This document shows positions 8,107 to 15,334 of a stretch of 64,000 nt of DNA, in pieces; positions within the stretch are counted from its first letter, which is position 1, and every line of letters starts with the position of its first letter. The position numbers were made by a program, and so were the translations under genes. The notes under the pieces are model-generated. The model made no database searches. It was given only the letters and a program-made list of their open reading frames with translations, and was not told the DNA's origin. Source of the DNA: Actinomadura parmotrematis (GTDB taxonomy: Bacteria > Actinomycetota > Actinomycetes > Streptosporangiales > Streptosporangiaceae); the NCBI RefSeq assembly GCF_019458805.1, contig NZ_JAIBOA010000027.1:1-64000 (forward strand), given 5' to 3'.

Positions 8107-9426
8107 TCAGCTCCTGGCGGCCGGGGCGAAGAGTCCGCGGACCTCCGCCTCCTCGTGCCGGACCGCGTCGATGCCGGCGGCGACCACGCAGTAGCCGACG
8201 GTGCCGTCGAGCCGGGTGAAGTCGCAGGTCAGCAGCGTCCCGGTCCGGGTGGACGGGTCGAAGGCGCGGCCGGTGGCGGCGAGCCGCCGGGCCGCTGCGG
8301 CGAACGAGGGCACCGCCCAGCCGCCCCGGTCGAGCAGGGTGCGGCCGGGCCCGGCGGCGCGGGCGATGACGTCGTGCAGGTGCGTCGCGCCGCTGAGGCG
8401 GCTGTTGGTCTCGTTCAGCAGGACGTCGCCGCCGGGGGTGACCAGCCCGTCGACGCTCATCGTGCCGCGGTAGCCGATGGCGCGGTAGGCCTCGCAGAGC
8501 CGCCGGGTGAGGCGCAGCAGCTCGGCGCGGGCGTCCGGCGCCAGGTCCGGGACGGGGACGACGACGCCGTCGAGGACCGGCGCCATGAGCAGCTCCCCCT
8601 CCCCGGTGTGCTCGACGCCCGCGCCCGTCACCAGGTACTCGGCGTACACGGGGCGGACGCCGGGCAGGTAGCGCTCGACGACGAGCCGCCCGCGCCCGCC
8701 GTCGGTCAGCCAGGGCCAGCGCTCCTCCAGGTGGGCGCGGACGGCGGCGGCGTCGAGGACGGTGACGCGCTCCGCGCCGAGCGGCGCCACCCCGGCGTGC
8801 GGGCTGACGATCTCGTTGCCCTCGCCGGCGCTCTGCAGCTCCCGCTTGAGGATCACCGGGTGGCCGGCGGCGAAGTGGCGCGCGACGGCGGCCGCGGCCG
8901 CCGCCGGCCCGGCGGCGGTCTCGCCGGGCGCGACGGGGATGCCGATCCCGGCGGCGACGGCGCGGAACAGCGCCTTGCTGTTGGCGGCCGCCGCGCCGCC
9001 CTGGGCGAGGAAGGCGTGGCCCGGGACGGCGTGCGCGGCGCCGAGCGCGCCCGCGAGCGCCACCACCGCCGCGTCCGGGTAGTACGCCTGGACGCGGTCC
9101 GGGGCGCGGCCGTCCAGGGCGGCGCGCAGCTCGGCGTGCAGGCGCTCGTCGGCGAGGCGGTCGGCGGTGAGGACGGGCGCGCCGGCGCGCCCGGCGGGCG
9201 GCACGACGATCCGCAGGGACGCGGCGCGCACGCCGGTCGTCCGCGTGACGTGCTCGACGAACGCCTCGCCGGGCGCGGCGGGCAGGACGACGACGTCGCC
9301 GTCGCGGGCGAACCAGAGGGCGCGCTCCGCCGCGCAGCCGGCGAGCACGAGCTGGTCGCGGGTGAGGAGGCCCGGGTCGCCGGACATCTCCTCGGTCTTG
9401 ACGTTGCCGATGTGCAGGGTGGCCAT
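8107..9426 (-). CDS. PGM1-type ATP-grasp ligase with pre-ATP-grasp domain
   Basis: This 439-residue protein has an N-terminal pre-ATP-grasp domain (start to about 125; MATLHIGNVKTEEMSGD and later YYPDAAVVALAGALG) and an ATP-grasp fold with ILKRELQSAGEGNEIV (ATP lysine), VVERYLPG and the metal-binding LNETNSRLSGATHLH. This combination is that of the peptide ligases related to pheganomycin PGM1, which join a carboxylate to an amine or to a ribosomal peptide. It is likely the bond-forming enzyme of this operon. Substrates cannot be read from sequence. The gene starts 1 nt after the preceding stop codon. Confidence 0.85.
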   Translation of the reverse strand: MATLHIGNVKTEEMSGDPGLLTRDQLVLAGCAAERALWFARDGDVVVLPAAPGEAFVEHVTRTTGVRAASLRIVVPPAGRAGAPVLTADRLADERLHAELRAALDGRAPDRVQAYYPDAAVVALAGALGAAHAVPGHAFLAQGGAAAANSKALFRAVAAGIGIPVAPGETAAGPAAAAAAVARHFAAGHPVILKRELQSAGEGNEIVSPHAGVAPLGAERVTVLDAAAVRAHLEERWPWLTDGGRGRLVVERYLPGVRPVYAEYLVTGAGVEHTGEGELLMAPVLDGVVVPVPDLAPDARAELLRLTRRLCEAYRAIGYRGTMSVDGLVTPGGDVLLNETNSRLSGATHLHDVIARAAGPGRTLLDRGGWAVPSFAAAARRLAATGRAFDPSTRTGTLLTCDFTRLDGTVGYCVVAAGIDAVRHEEAEVRGLFAPAARS

Positions 9427-9427
9427 C

Positions 9428-9811
9428 TCAGGTCGCCTCCGGTCCGGTTGCGAGCAGGCCGGCGAAGCGCCGCCTGCTGTCGGCGATGTGGTCGGCGAGC
9501 GCGGCGGCGGTGGACGCGGCGTCCGGCGCGGCGGGCCGGACCCGCCACGCCCGCCACCACGCCCGCCCGTCCGCGGGGCCGGTGCGGAAGACCGCCTCGA
9601 TCTCGGGCTCGGGCCGGTCCAGGCGGATGGTGAACTCGGCGTCGGCGGTGACGAGCCGGATGAGGTCGCCGGCGAACGAGCCGCTGATCAGGCCGGGCAC
9701 CTCGCCCGACGTCAGCAGCGGCGCGAACCGGACGGCGCGGCCCCGCACGGCGATCCCGGCCCCGCCCCGCGGCCCGGCGGGGCCGCGGAGCGAGCACGGC
9801 CGGGCGGTCAC
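9428..9811 (-). CDS. Small unrecognised protein between desaturase and ATP-grasp genes
   Basis: The 127-residue product starts at a GTG that overlaps the desaturase stop (GTGA). I recognise no family. It is soluble, with a middle segment of alternating hydrophobic strands (SGSFAGDLIRLVTADAEF) that reads as a small beta domain, followed by an Ala-rich helix. The fixed position inside a tightly overlapped operon argues that it is a real gene with a helper or binding role. Confidence 0.6.
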   Translation of the reverse strand: MTARPCSLRGPAGPRGGAGIAVRGRAVRFAPLLTSGEVPGLISGSFAGDLIRLVTADAEFTIRLDRPEPEIEAVFRTGPADGRAWWRAWRVRPAAPDAASTAAALADHIADSRRRFAGLLATGPEAT

Positions 9812-10797
9812 GGCCGCCGCCCCGGCGTCCCGGCGGACGCGCGCGCCCGGCTGCCCGCGGTGGCCGCGCGCGCCACCCGCCAGTAGAAGGTCGGGTAGCC
9901 GCGCTCGACGTACTTGGCCGAGGCGCGCACCTCGGGGTGGCGCTCGCGCAGCCGGTTGATCGCGACGGTCATCGCGGCGTGGTGCTCGACGTGCAGGTTG
10001 TTGCCGTTGGTGAACCAGGTGCTGAACCGGCTGCCGGTGATCGACCGGGTGTTGCGCAGCACGTCGGTGGTGGCGGTGTCGCAGAGCACGTGCTCGGGCA
10101 GCTCCAGCAGGAAGTGCATCGGGACGGCCACCGCGAGCGGCAGCAGCCACAGCCGGAGGACCGCCTCCCCCTGCCCGAGGGCGGCGAGGACGACGGCGGC
10201 GGCGAGGACCGCGCCGATCAGCCGGTACTCGGCGATCACCTCGCGGCGGCGCCGGTCGGAGATCTGCCCGAGGTCGTAGCTCCAGGTGCCGCGGGTGCTG
10301 CGCACGACGTCCCGCACGACCGTCAGCAGGCGCCGGTAGTCGAACGCCCCGCGCAGCAGCCGCCGCCAGGTGAGGGGCTCGGCGGCGTCGAACCCGAAGA
10401 ACTCCGAGTCCCGCTCGGTGCCCAGGTAGCGGTGGTGCTGGAGGTGCCGCACCCGGTAGTGGCTGTAGGACACCAGCAGCGGCAGCCCGAGCGGGACGCC
10501 GACCAGCCGGTGCGGCCGGGCGCCGGTGAACGCCGAGTGGTGCAGGCACTGGTGCTGGAGCTCGACCATGTGCGTGTAGACGGCGGCGAGCAGGACGACG
10601 CCCGCCACCGCGCCCGCGGTGCCGCCGAGGAACTCCAGGGCGGCGCCGGCGGCGAGCAGCGCGAGGGCCGCGGCGAGCTTGGCGATGAAGACGGCCCGGT
10701 CGCGGCGGCGGACGCGGACCCGCTGGAAGATGCCGGTGGCGCGCGTCGTGGCGCGCGTCCCGGCATGAGTCCCGGCGGGCGTCCCGGTGGCGTCCAT
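9808..10797 (-). CDS. Membrane fatty-acid desaturase-like diiron enzyme
   Basis: This 329-residue integral-membrane protein has the three histidine boxes of FADS-like enzymes: HQCLHH (82-87), HYRVRHLQHH (113-122) and HVEHH (269-273). These bind a diiron centre for C-H oxidation (desaturation, hydroxylation or related chemistry). Hydrophobic segments lie at about 38-75, 100-112 and 195-230. The ATG at 10797 gives a TGATG overlap with the upstream diiron-oxidase gene. In this operon it more likely tailors the small molecule than membrane lipid. Confidence 0.85.
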   Translation of the reverse strand: MDATGTPAGTHAGTRATTRATGIFQRVRVRRRDRAVFIAKLAAALALLAAGAALEFLGGTAGAVAGVVLLAAVYTHMVELQHQCLHHSAFTGARPHRLVGVPLGLPLLVSYSHYRVRHLQHHRYLGTERDSEFFGFDAAEPLTWRRLLRGAFDYRRLLTVVRDVVRSTRGTWSYDLGQISDRRRREVIAEYRLIGAVLAAAVVLAALGQGEAVLRLWLLPLAVAVPMHFLLELPEHVLCDTATTDVLRNTRSITGSRFSTWFTNGNNLHVEHHAAMTVAINRLRERHPEVRASAKYVERGYPTFYWRVARAATAGSRARASAGTPGRRP

Positions 10798-11759
10798 CAC
10801 CGCACGCCCCGCATGAGCTCCCAGATGCGCCGGTAGTAGGCGTCGGCGATCCGGACGCGGGTGACGACGCCGAGGCTGATCTCGCGGAGCAGCTCGGGCG
10901 AGCGGGCGACGAGCGGCAGGAAGACGCCCTCGGTCCACTCGGCGCCGTGGTCGGCGTCCACGTGCACGTGGATCCGCTGGTAGGCGATGACGTCCTCGGG
11001 GACGCCGAGCCGCGCGCAGCCGTCCACCATCGCCTGGAAGCGCGGCGAGGCGCTCTGCTCCAGCACGCCCATCGCGCCGAGCGCGCGCGGGTTGAGGTGG
11101 CGGTGGACGCCGTAGGCCAGCAGCAGGGAGGCGTTGGCGTACACCTCGGGCAGGTGCAGGCGGCCCCGGTCGACGCCGGCGCCGTCGAGGTGCGCCCGCA
11201 TGTAGACGGCCGAGTGCTCGAACATGCGGGTGTGCATGCGGTCGAGGACGCCCTCGCCCATCTCGTCCCAGTAGTTCTCGGCGATCGTCAGCTTGGTGCG
11301 GCCCTCGGCGCCGATCTGCACGAGCGCCATCAGGTCGTCGAAGCGGCTGTCCACCAGCTCCTCGGCCATGAAGAACAGCGCGATCTCGGCGAGCGTGGCC
11401 TCCTCGGCGAGGTAGGCGTTGAACTCGGGCTGGACGTGGTCGGCGGCGGTGCGCAGGAACCAGGGATGGAACTCCGCGGCGGTCCGCGGCAGCTCCGCCC
11501 GGCCGGCGATCTCCTCCTCCGCGCCGAGCCAGGCGCGCTCGATCGCGCCGATCTCGGGGTCGGTGTTCAGCCGCGGGATGGCGGCGAAGTCGGCCGGACC
11601 CGCCAGGTAGGCGACGTAGTGGGCGTGCAGCCGGCGCAGCAGCCGCAGGCGGGCCTCCTCGTCGGGTGCGGTTCCGGCGGGGCCGGGGAAGGCCAGCGCG
11701 AGGTCGCGCTCGAAGCCGGTCCCGGTCGTGCGCGCGCTCTCGGTGAGTGCGGCGTTCAT
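10797..11759 (-). CDS. Haem-oxygenase-like diiron oxidase (iron-containing redox enzyme family)
   Basis: The 320-residue protein matches the Haem_oxygenas_2 family (HDO superfamily: UndA, BesC and SznF central domain). Visible family signatures are the acidic pair in ATLAEIALFFMAEE (121-134), NYWDEMGEG (162-170) with H176, E234, and HVHVDADHG (264-272). Such enzymes use a transient diiron centre and O2 for C-C cleavage, desaturation or N-oxygenation. It starts behind an AAAGGGA ribosome-binding site and is the first gene of the six-gene minus-strand operon. Confidence 0.85.
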   Translation of the reverse strand: MNAALTESARTTGTGFERDLALAFPGPAGTAPDEEARLRLLRRLHAHYVAYLAGPADFAAIPRLNTDPEIGAIERAWLGAEEEIAGRAELPRTAAEFHPWFLRTAADHVQPEFNAYLAEEATLAEIALFFMAEELVDSRFDDLMALVQIGAEGRTKLTIAENYWDEMGEGVLDRMHTRMFEHSAVYMRAHLDGAGVDRGRLHLPEVYANASLLLAYGVHRHLNPRALGAMGVLEQSASPRFQAMVDGCARLGVPEDVIAYQRIHVHVDADHGAEWTEGVFLPLVARSPELLREISLGVVTRVRIADAYYRRIWELMRGVR

Positions 11760-11957
11760 GGGCGTGTCCCTTTCACGTGATCGGAGCGGCGGGAGTACCG
11801 CTCGTCCTCGCGGGGTTGCCACGAGTCTTCGGCGCGGCTCGGGACGGGCGCCACGACCGTTAAGGAGAGCCGCACGGTCGGCGGTTCTGGCCACCCTCGG
11901 CCGCCGCTCGCGGGCGGCGGATTGAACTGGCGGCCCGCACGGGGGCGTCTTCCTGTT
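11760..11957. promoter_or_regulatory. Divergent promoter region of the diiron operon and LysR gene
   Basis: This 198-bp intergenic stretch separates the six-gene operon from its divergent LysR regulator and must carry both promoters. LysR proteins usually bind such regions at T-N11-A sites, but I cannot place one convincingly. A small hairpin (GGCCGCCGC/GCGGGCGGC) near 11900-11921 is visible. Confidence 0.5.
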
Positions 11958-12872
11958 GTGAACACCAGACAGCTGCGAACGCTCCTCGCCGTCCGGGAGC
12001 ACGGGTCCGTGCACGCCGCGGCGGCCGCGCTCTTCCTGTCGCCGTCGGCGGTGTCCCAGCAACTGCGGTCGCTGGCGACCGCGTGCGGCTTCTCCGTCGT
12101 CGAGCGGGACGGGCGGGGCATCCGGCTCACCGCGCGGGGGCTGGAGATGGCCGCGCTCGGGGACGAGCTCATCCGCCGGTGGGACAGCACCGTGGACTCG
12201 CTGCGGCGGACGGCGGCCGAGCCGGTCGAGCGGCCGGCCCGCGCCGTCCGGCTGGGCGCGCTCCCGTCGGCCTACCGGACCTGGCTGTTCCCGGTGGTGC
12301 ACCGGCTGCGGACCCGGGGCCGGCTGGCCTTCGAGCTCTTCGAGACGGCGCCGCACGAGGCGTACGAGGAGGTCGAGGCGGGGCGGCTGGACCTCGCGGT
12401 GGTGGTCCGCCCGCCCGGCCCGCGCGCCACCTCGCTCACCAGCCATCCCCTGTACCGCGACCCGTTCGTGCTGGTCGTCCCGCGCGCCCTCGGCGGGACG
12501 GCGCCGTCGCTGCGCGGCCTCGCGGACGCCGGGTGGGTGCTGCCGGGCCGGGAGACCCACTGCCACGAGGTGATCGTGCGGCACTGCGCGCGGCTCGGGT
12601 TCCGGCCGCGGGCCGCCGCGCGCAGCAACGACTGGCAGGCCATGCAGGAGATGGCGCTGCTGCTCGGCGCGGTCGCGGTCGTCCCGGCGTCCTGCCTGGC
12701 GCCGAGGGACGGCCTGGCCGCGGTGGAGCTGTCGCCGGCCGAGCGCTTCGAGTGGCGGATCGAGCTGACCACGCGGGCGTCGGCGACGGCGATGCCGTGG
12801 TTCACCGCGTTCGACCGCGAGGTGTCCCGCCTGTCCTTCGAGGACCGGCTGTCGGCGAGGAGCGCGGCATGA
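11958..12872 (+). CDS. LysR family transcriptional regulator
   Basis: The 304-residue protein has the N-terminal winged HTH (LRTLLAVREHGSVHAAAAAL, then LSPSAVSQQLRSL) and a LysR substrate-binding domain with the usual alternating Rossmann-like segments. The GTG at 11958 is chosen because it places NTRQLRTLL at the usual LysR start. It is divergent from the diiron/ATP-grasp operon and overlaps the flavoprotein gene by ATGA, so it is the likely pathway activator. Confidence 0.9.
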   Translation: MNTRQLRTLLAVREHGSVHAAAAALFLSPSAVSQQLRSLATACGFSVVERDGRGIRLTARGLEMAALGDELIRRWDSTVDSLRRTAAEPVERPARAVRLGALPSAYRTWLFPVVHRLRTRGRLAFELFETAPHEAYEEVEAGRLDLAVVVRPPGPRATSLTSHPLYRDPFVLVVPRALGGTAPSLRGLADAGWVLPGRETHCHEVIVRHCARLGFRPRAAARSNDWQAMQEMALLLGAVAVVPASCLAPRDGLAAVELSPAERFEWRIELTTRASATAMPWFTAFDREVSRLSFEDRLSARSAA

Positions 12873-13468
12873 CCGGCCCGTTCTACCACCGGGGGTCCCG
12901 CGACCTGCAGGCCCGCCTCGGCACCGAGCGCCTCGCCGCGCGCCTCGCCGACCGGTACGTCGAGGACGGGCTGTCGGACGGCGACGTCGCCCTGGTCACC
13001 GCCGCCGACTGCTTCTTCCTCGCGACGGCCGACCACCTCGGCCGGCCCGACTGCTCGTACAAGGGCGGCCTGCCCGGCTTCGTCCGCGTCCGGGACCGCC
13101 GCACGCTGGAGTTCCCCAGCTACGACGGCAACGGCATGTTCCGCAGCCTCGGCAACGTCCTGGTGAACCCGGCGGTCGGGCTGCTGTTCATCGACCGCGG
13201 GCGGCCGATCAAGCTGCGGATCAACGGCACCGCCGCGGTCTCGACGGACCCGCGCGACACCGCGCGCTTCGACGGCGCGGACGCCGTGGTCACCGTCGCG
13301 GTCCGCGAGGTCTTCGAGAACTGCCCGCGCTACCTGCACGACCCCGTGACGGGCGAGCCCTCCAAGCACTGCCCGCGCCCGGACTACACGCCGCCGGACC
13401 CGGCGTGGAAGGGCAAGCCCGAGTACGACGGCATCGTCCGCCGCACCGGCGTGCCCGAAAGCCCCTGA
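12869..13468 (+). CDS. Pyridoxamine 5'-phosphate oxidase-like flavoprotein
   Basis: This 199-residue protein has the split-barrel FMN-binding fold of the PPOX superfamily, including FFLATADHLGRPDCSYKGG (about 50-68) and FPSYDGNGMFRSLGNVLVNP. Close relatives are annotated only as PPOX-family proteins that may reduce or oxidise flavin-dependent substrates. It is coupled to the LysR gene by ATGA and so belongs to the same locus. Whether it acts on the operon's product or in redox sensing is unknown. Confidence 0.8.
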   Translation: MTGPFYHRGSRDLQARLGTERLAARLADRYVEDGLSDGDVALVTAADCFFLATADHLGRPDCSYKGGLPGFVRVRDRRTLEFPSYDGNGMFRSLGNVLVNPAVGLLFIDRGRPIKLRINGTAAVSTDPRDTARFDGADAVVTVAVREVFENCPRYLHDPVTGEPSKHCPRPDYTPPDPAWKGKPEYDGIVRRTGVPESP

Positions 13469-13501
13469 GGGGGCCGCCGGGCCGCCGGGCGCCCGGGGCC
13501 G

Positions 13502-14038
13502 TCAGATCCAGGCGAACCAGAGGGTCTCGATGGACTTGGCCTCGCCGGTCGTGCCGATCATGGCGATGTAGCTCTGGGTGGGGACGTTCCAGACGTCGCT
13601 GACCGACTTGCCGGGGAGCCAGCCGGTGTTGCGGACGTAGGCGTTGCCGTCGATCCAGTCCCCGTTGGCCCCCCTGCCGTAGAACCTGATCGCCTCGATC
13701 GGCGTGGTGGAGGGGTCGCCGATCTGCTGGACCTGGCCGGGCTTGGCGCAGACGTCCCGCCCGTCCCAGCCGTAGTCGGAGCGGTGCGCCCCCATGCAGA
13801 CCTGGCCCACGGAGGTCTTGAACTGGACCGCCATGATGGGCAGCGCCTTGCCCATGGTGCCGGCCCAGGCGCCGTTGCACTCCCAGCCGGCCCAGCCCTT
13901 GGTCGCGACCTGCACCCGGTAGCAGAGGTCGCCGGAGGAGGCGTGGGCCGGGACGGTCGGGGCCAGGACGGCCGTGCCCGCCAGGGCGAGCGCGGCGAGC
14001 GCGCGGCCGGGGCGCAGCCGTCGGAAGGTCGTCGTCAT
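13502..14038 (-). CDS. Secreted protein with ChW (clostridial hydrophobic W) repeats
   Basis: The 178-residue protein has a Sec signal peptide (RALAALALAGTAVLA, cleavage after AHA near 33). The mature part contains three degenerate ChW-like repeats: residues about 38-75 (YRVQVATKGWAGW, GAWAGTMGK), about 82-125 (YGWDGRDVC to IEAIRFYG) and about 130-178 (YVRNTGWLP to GEAKSIETLWF). ChW repeats occur in extracellular proteins and are thought to bind surfaces or substrates. No catalytic domain is present. It is monocistronic, with an inverted-repeat operator candidate 25 bp upstream of its start. Confidence 0.75.
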   Translation of the reverse strand: MTTTFRRLRPGRALAALALAGTAVLAPTVPAHASSGDLCYRVQVATKGWAGWECNGAWAGTMGKALPIMAVQFKTSVGQVCMGAHRSDYGWDGRDVCAKPGQVQQIGDPSTTPIEAIRFYGRGANGDWIDGNAYVRNTGWLPGKSVSDVWNVPTQSYIAMIGTTGEAKSIETLWFAWI

Positions 14039-14062
14039 GGTGGTTCCTCTTCGCCGGCGCGA

Positions 14063-14094
14063 TATTTCATCGCCGACATGTCAGTGGTGAAATA
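14063..14094. promoter_or_regulatory. Operator-like inverted repeat upstream of the ChW protein
   Basis: TATTTCATC (14063-14071) and GGTGAAATA (14086-14094) are near-perfect inverted repeats around a GACATGTC-like centre. This is one of the few AT-rich spots in the neighbourhood and lies just upstream of the ChW gene's start on the minus strand. Confidence 0.55.
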
Positions 14095-14244
14095 CGAAGC
14101 CCGGAGCGCTCGGGCGAGAGGGAGCCTAGGCAGGCGGGGGCGGGCGGAGTGTGCGCGGCGTGCGGAGGCGCCGTGCACACCGTGCAGGAGAACGATCTTG
14201 TACCTTCGTCACTGATACGGGGGAACGTGCTGGAAAGGGTGCCG

Positions 14245-15237
14245 ATGGGGTGGCATGGGGGGTCCGCGGCCGACGTTTCGGCGGTGGACAGGTTCGACTG
14301 GTTCACCGAGGTGGTGTCGCGGTCGCTGATGCCGTCGGCGTTCAGCCCGCTGGGCGACGGCGGCTTCCACGCCGAGGGGGCCTCGCTGGACCTCGGGGCC
14401 GTGCAGGTGTCGCGGTTCGTGTACTCGCCGCTGCGGTCGCGGCGCACGGCGCGGCTGATCCGCCAGGGTGACCCCGAGCAGTACCAGCTCGGCCTGGTGA
14501 CGGCGGGGACGGCGTGGTTCGCGCAGGACGGCGGGGAGGCCGCGCTGCGGCCCCGCGACATGGCGCTGTGGGACACCTCGCGCCCCTACGAGTCGGGGTC
14601 GGGGATGGACGGGCGCGACGTCGAGGTCCTGGTCCTGCAGATCCCCAAGGCGCGGATGCCGCTGCCCGCCCGGCACGTCGACGGGCTGCTCGCGCGGCGG
14701 CTGCCCGGCGGCGCCGGGCTGGAGGCGATCCTGGCGGGCTTCCTGGTCTCGCTCGCGGGCGACGGTCCCGCCGTCGGGGCGGGCGGGCTGGGCGCGCTCG
14801 GGGACATGGCCGTGGAGCTCGCCGCCGCCTGCCTGGCGCAGCGGGCCGGCGGCGACGGCGGGCCGGCGTCCCCGGAGGTCCGGGCGCACCTGCTGCTGGC
14901 GCGGATCGACGCGTTCATCGACCGCCGGCTGGGCGATCCCGATCTGACGCCCCGGCTCGTCGCCGACCACCACCACGTCTCGCTGCGGACCCTGTACGCC
15001 CTGTTCGAGGAGCGGCAGGAGGGCGTCGCGGCGACGATCCGGCGGCGGCGGCTGGAGCGCTGCCGCGCCGACCTGGCGTCCCCGGCGCTGCGGCACCGGT
15101 CCGTGCAGGACGTCGCCGCCCGCTGGGGGTTCGCCAGCGCGACCGCGTTCAGCCGCGCGTTCCGCGCCGCCTACGGCGTCGCGCCGAGCGAGCACCGCCG
15201 CCGCGCGCTGCGCCTCGACGGAGGGTGGACGGGGTAG
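14245..15237 (+). CDS. AraC family transcriptional regulator
   Basis: This 330-residue protein has an AraC-binding-like cupin domain (about 15-185, with YQLGLVTAGTAWFAQDGGEA and LRPRDMALWDTSRPY) and a C-terminal double HTH (VSLRTLYALFEERQEGVA, then DVAARWGFASATAFSRAFRA and the signature YGVAPSEHRR). The ATG at 14245 is preferred because GGAAAGGG lies 5 nt upstream. It stands 97 bp before the carbamoyltransferase gene and could control the cluster to its right. Confidence 0.85.
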   Translation: MGWHGGSAADVSAVDRFDWFTEVVSRSLMPSAFSPLGDGGFHAEGASLDLGAVQVSRFVYSPLRSRRTARLIRQGDPEQYQLGLVTAGTAWFAQDGGEAALRPRDMALWDTSRPYESGSGMDGRDVEVLVLQIPKARMPLPARHVDGLLARRLPGGAGLEAILAGFLVSLAGDGPAVGAGGLGALGDMAVELAAACLAQRAGGDGGPASPEVRAHLLLARIDAFIDRRLGDPDLTPRLVADHHHVSLRTLYALFEERQEGVAATIRRRRLERCRADLASPALRHRSVQDVAARWGFASATAFSRAFRAAYGVAPSEHRRRALRLDGGWTG

Positions 15238-15334
15238 GCCGGACGGCTCACCGGGATCGGCGCGGGGTGGACGCCGGGGGCGGGGCGGGTCGGTTTGAGT
15301 GGCAGTGCCCGCCCACCGGGACGTAGAGGAGCGC

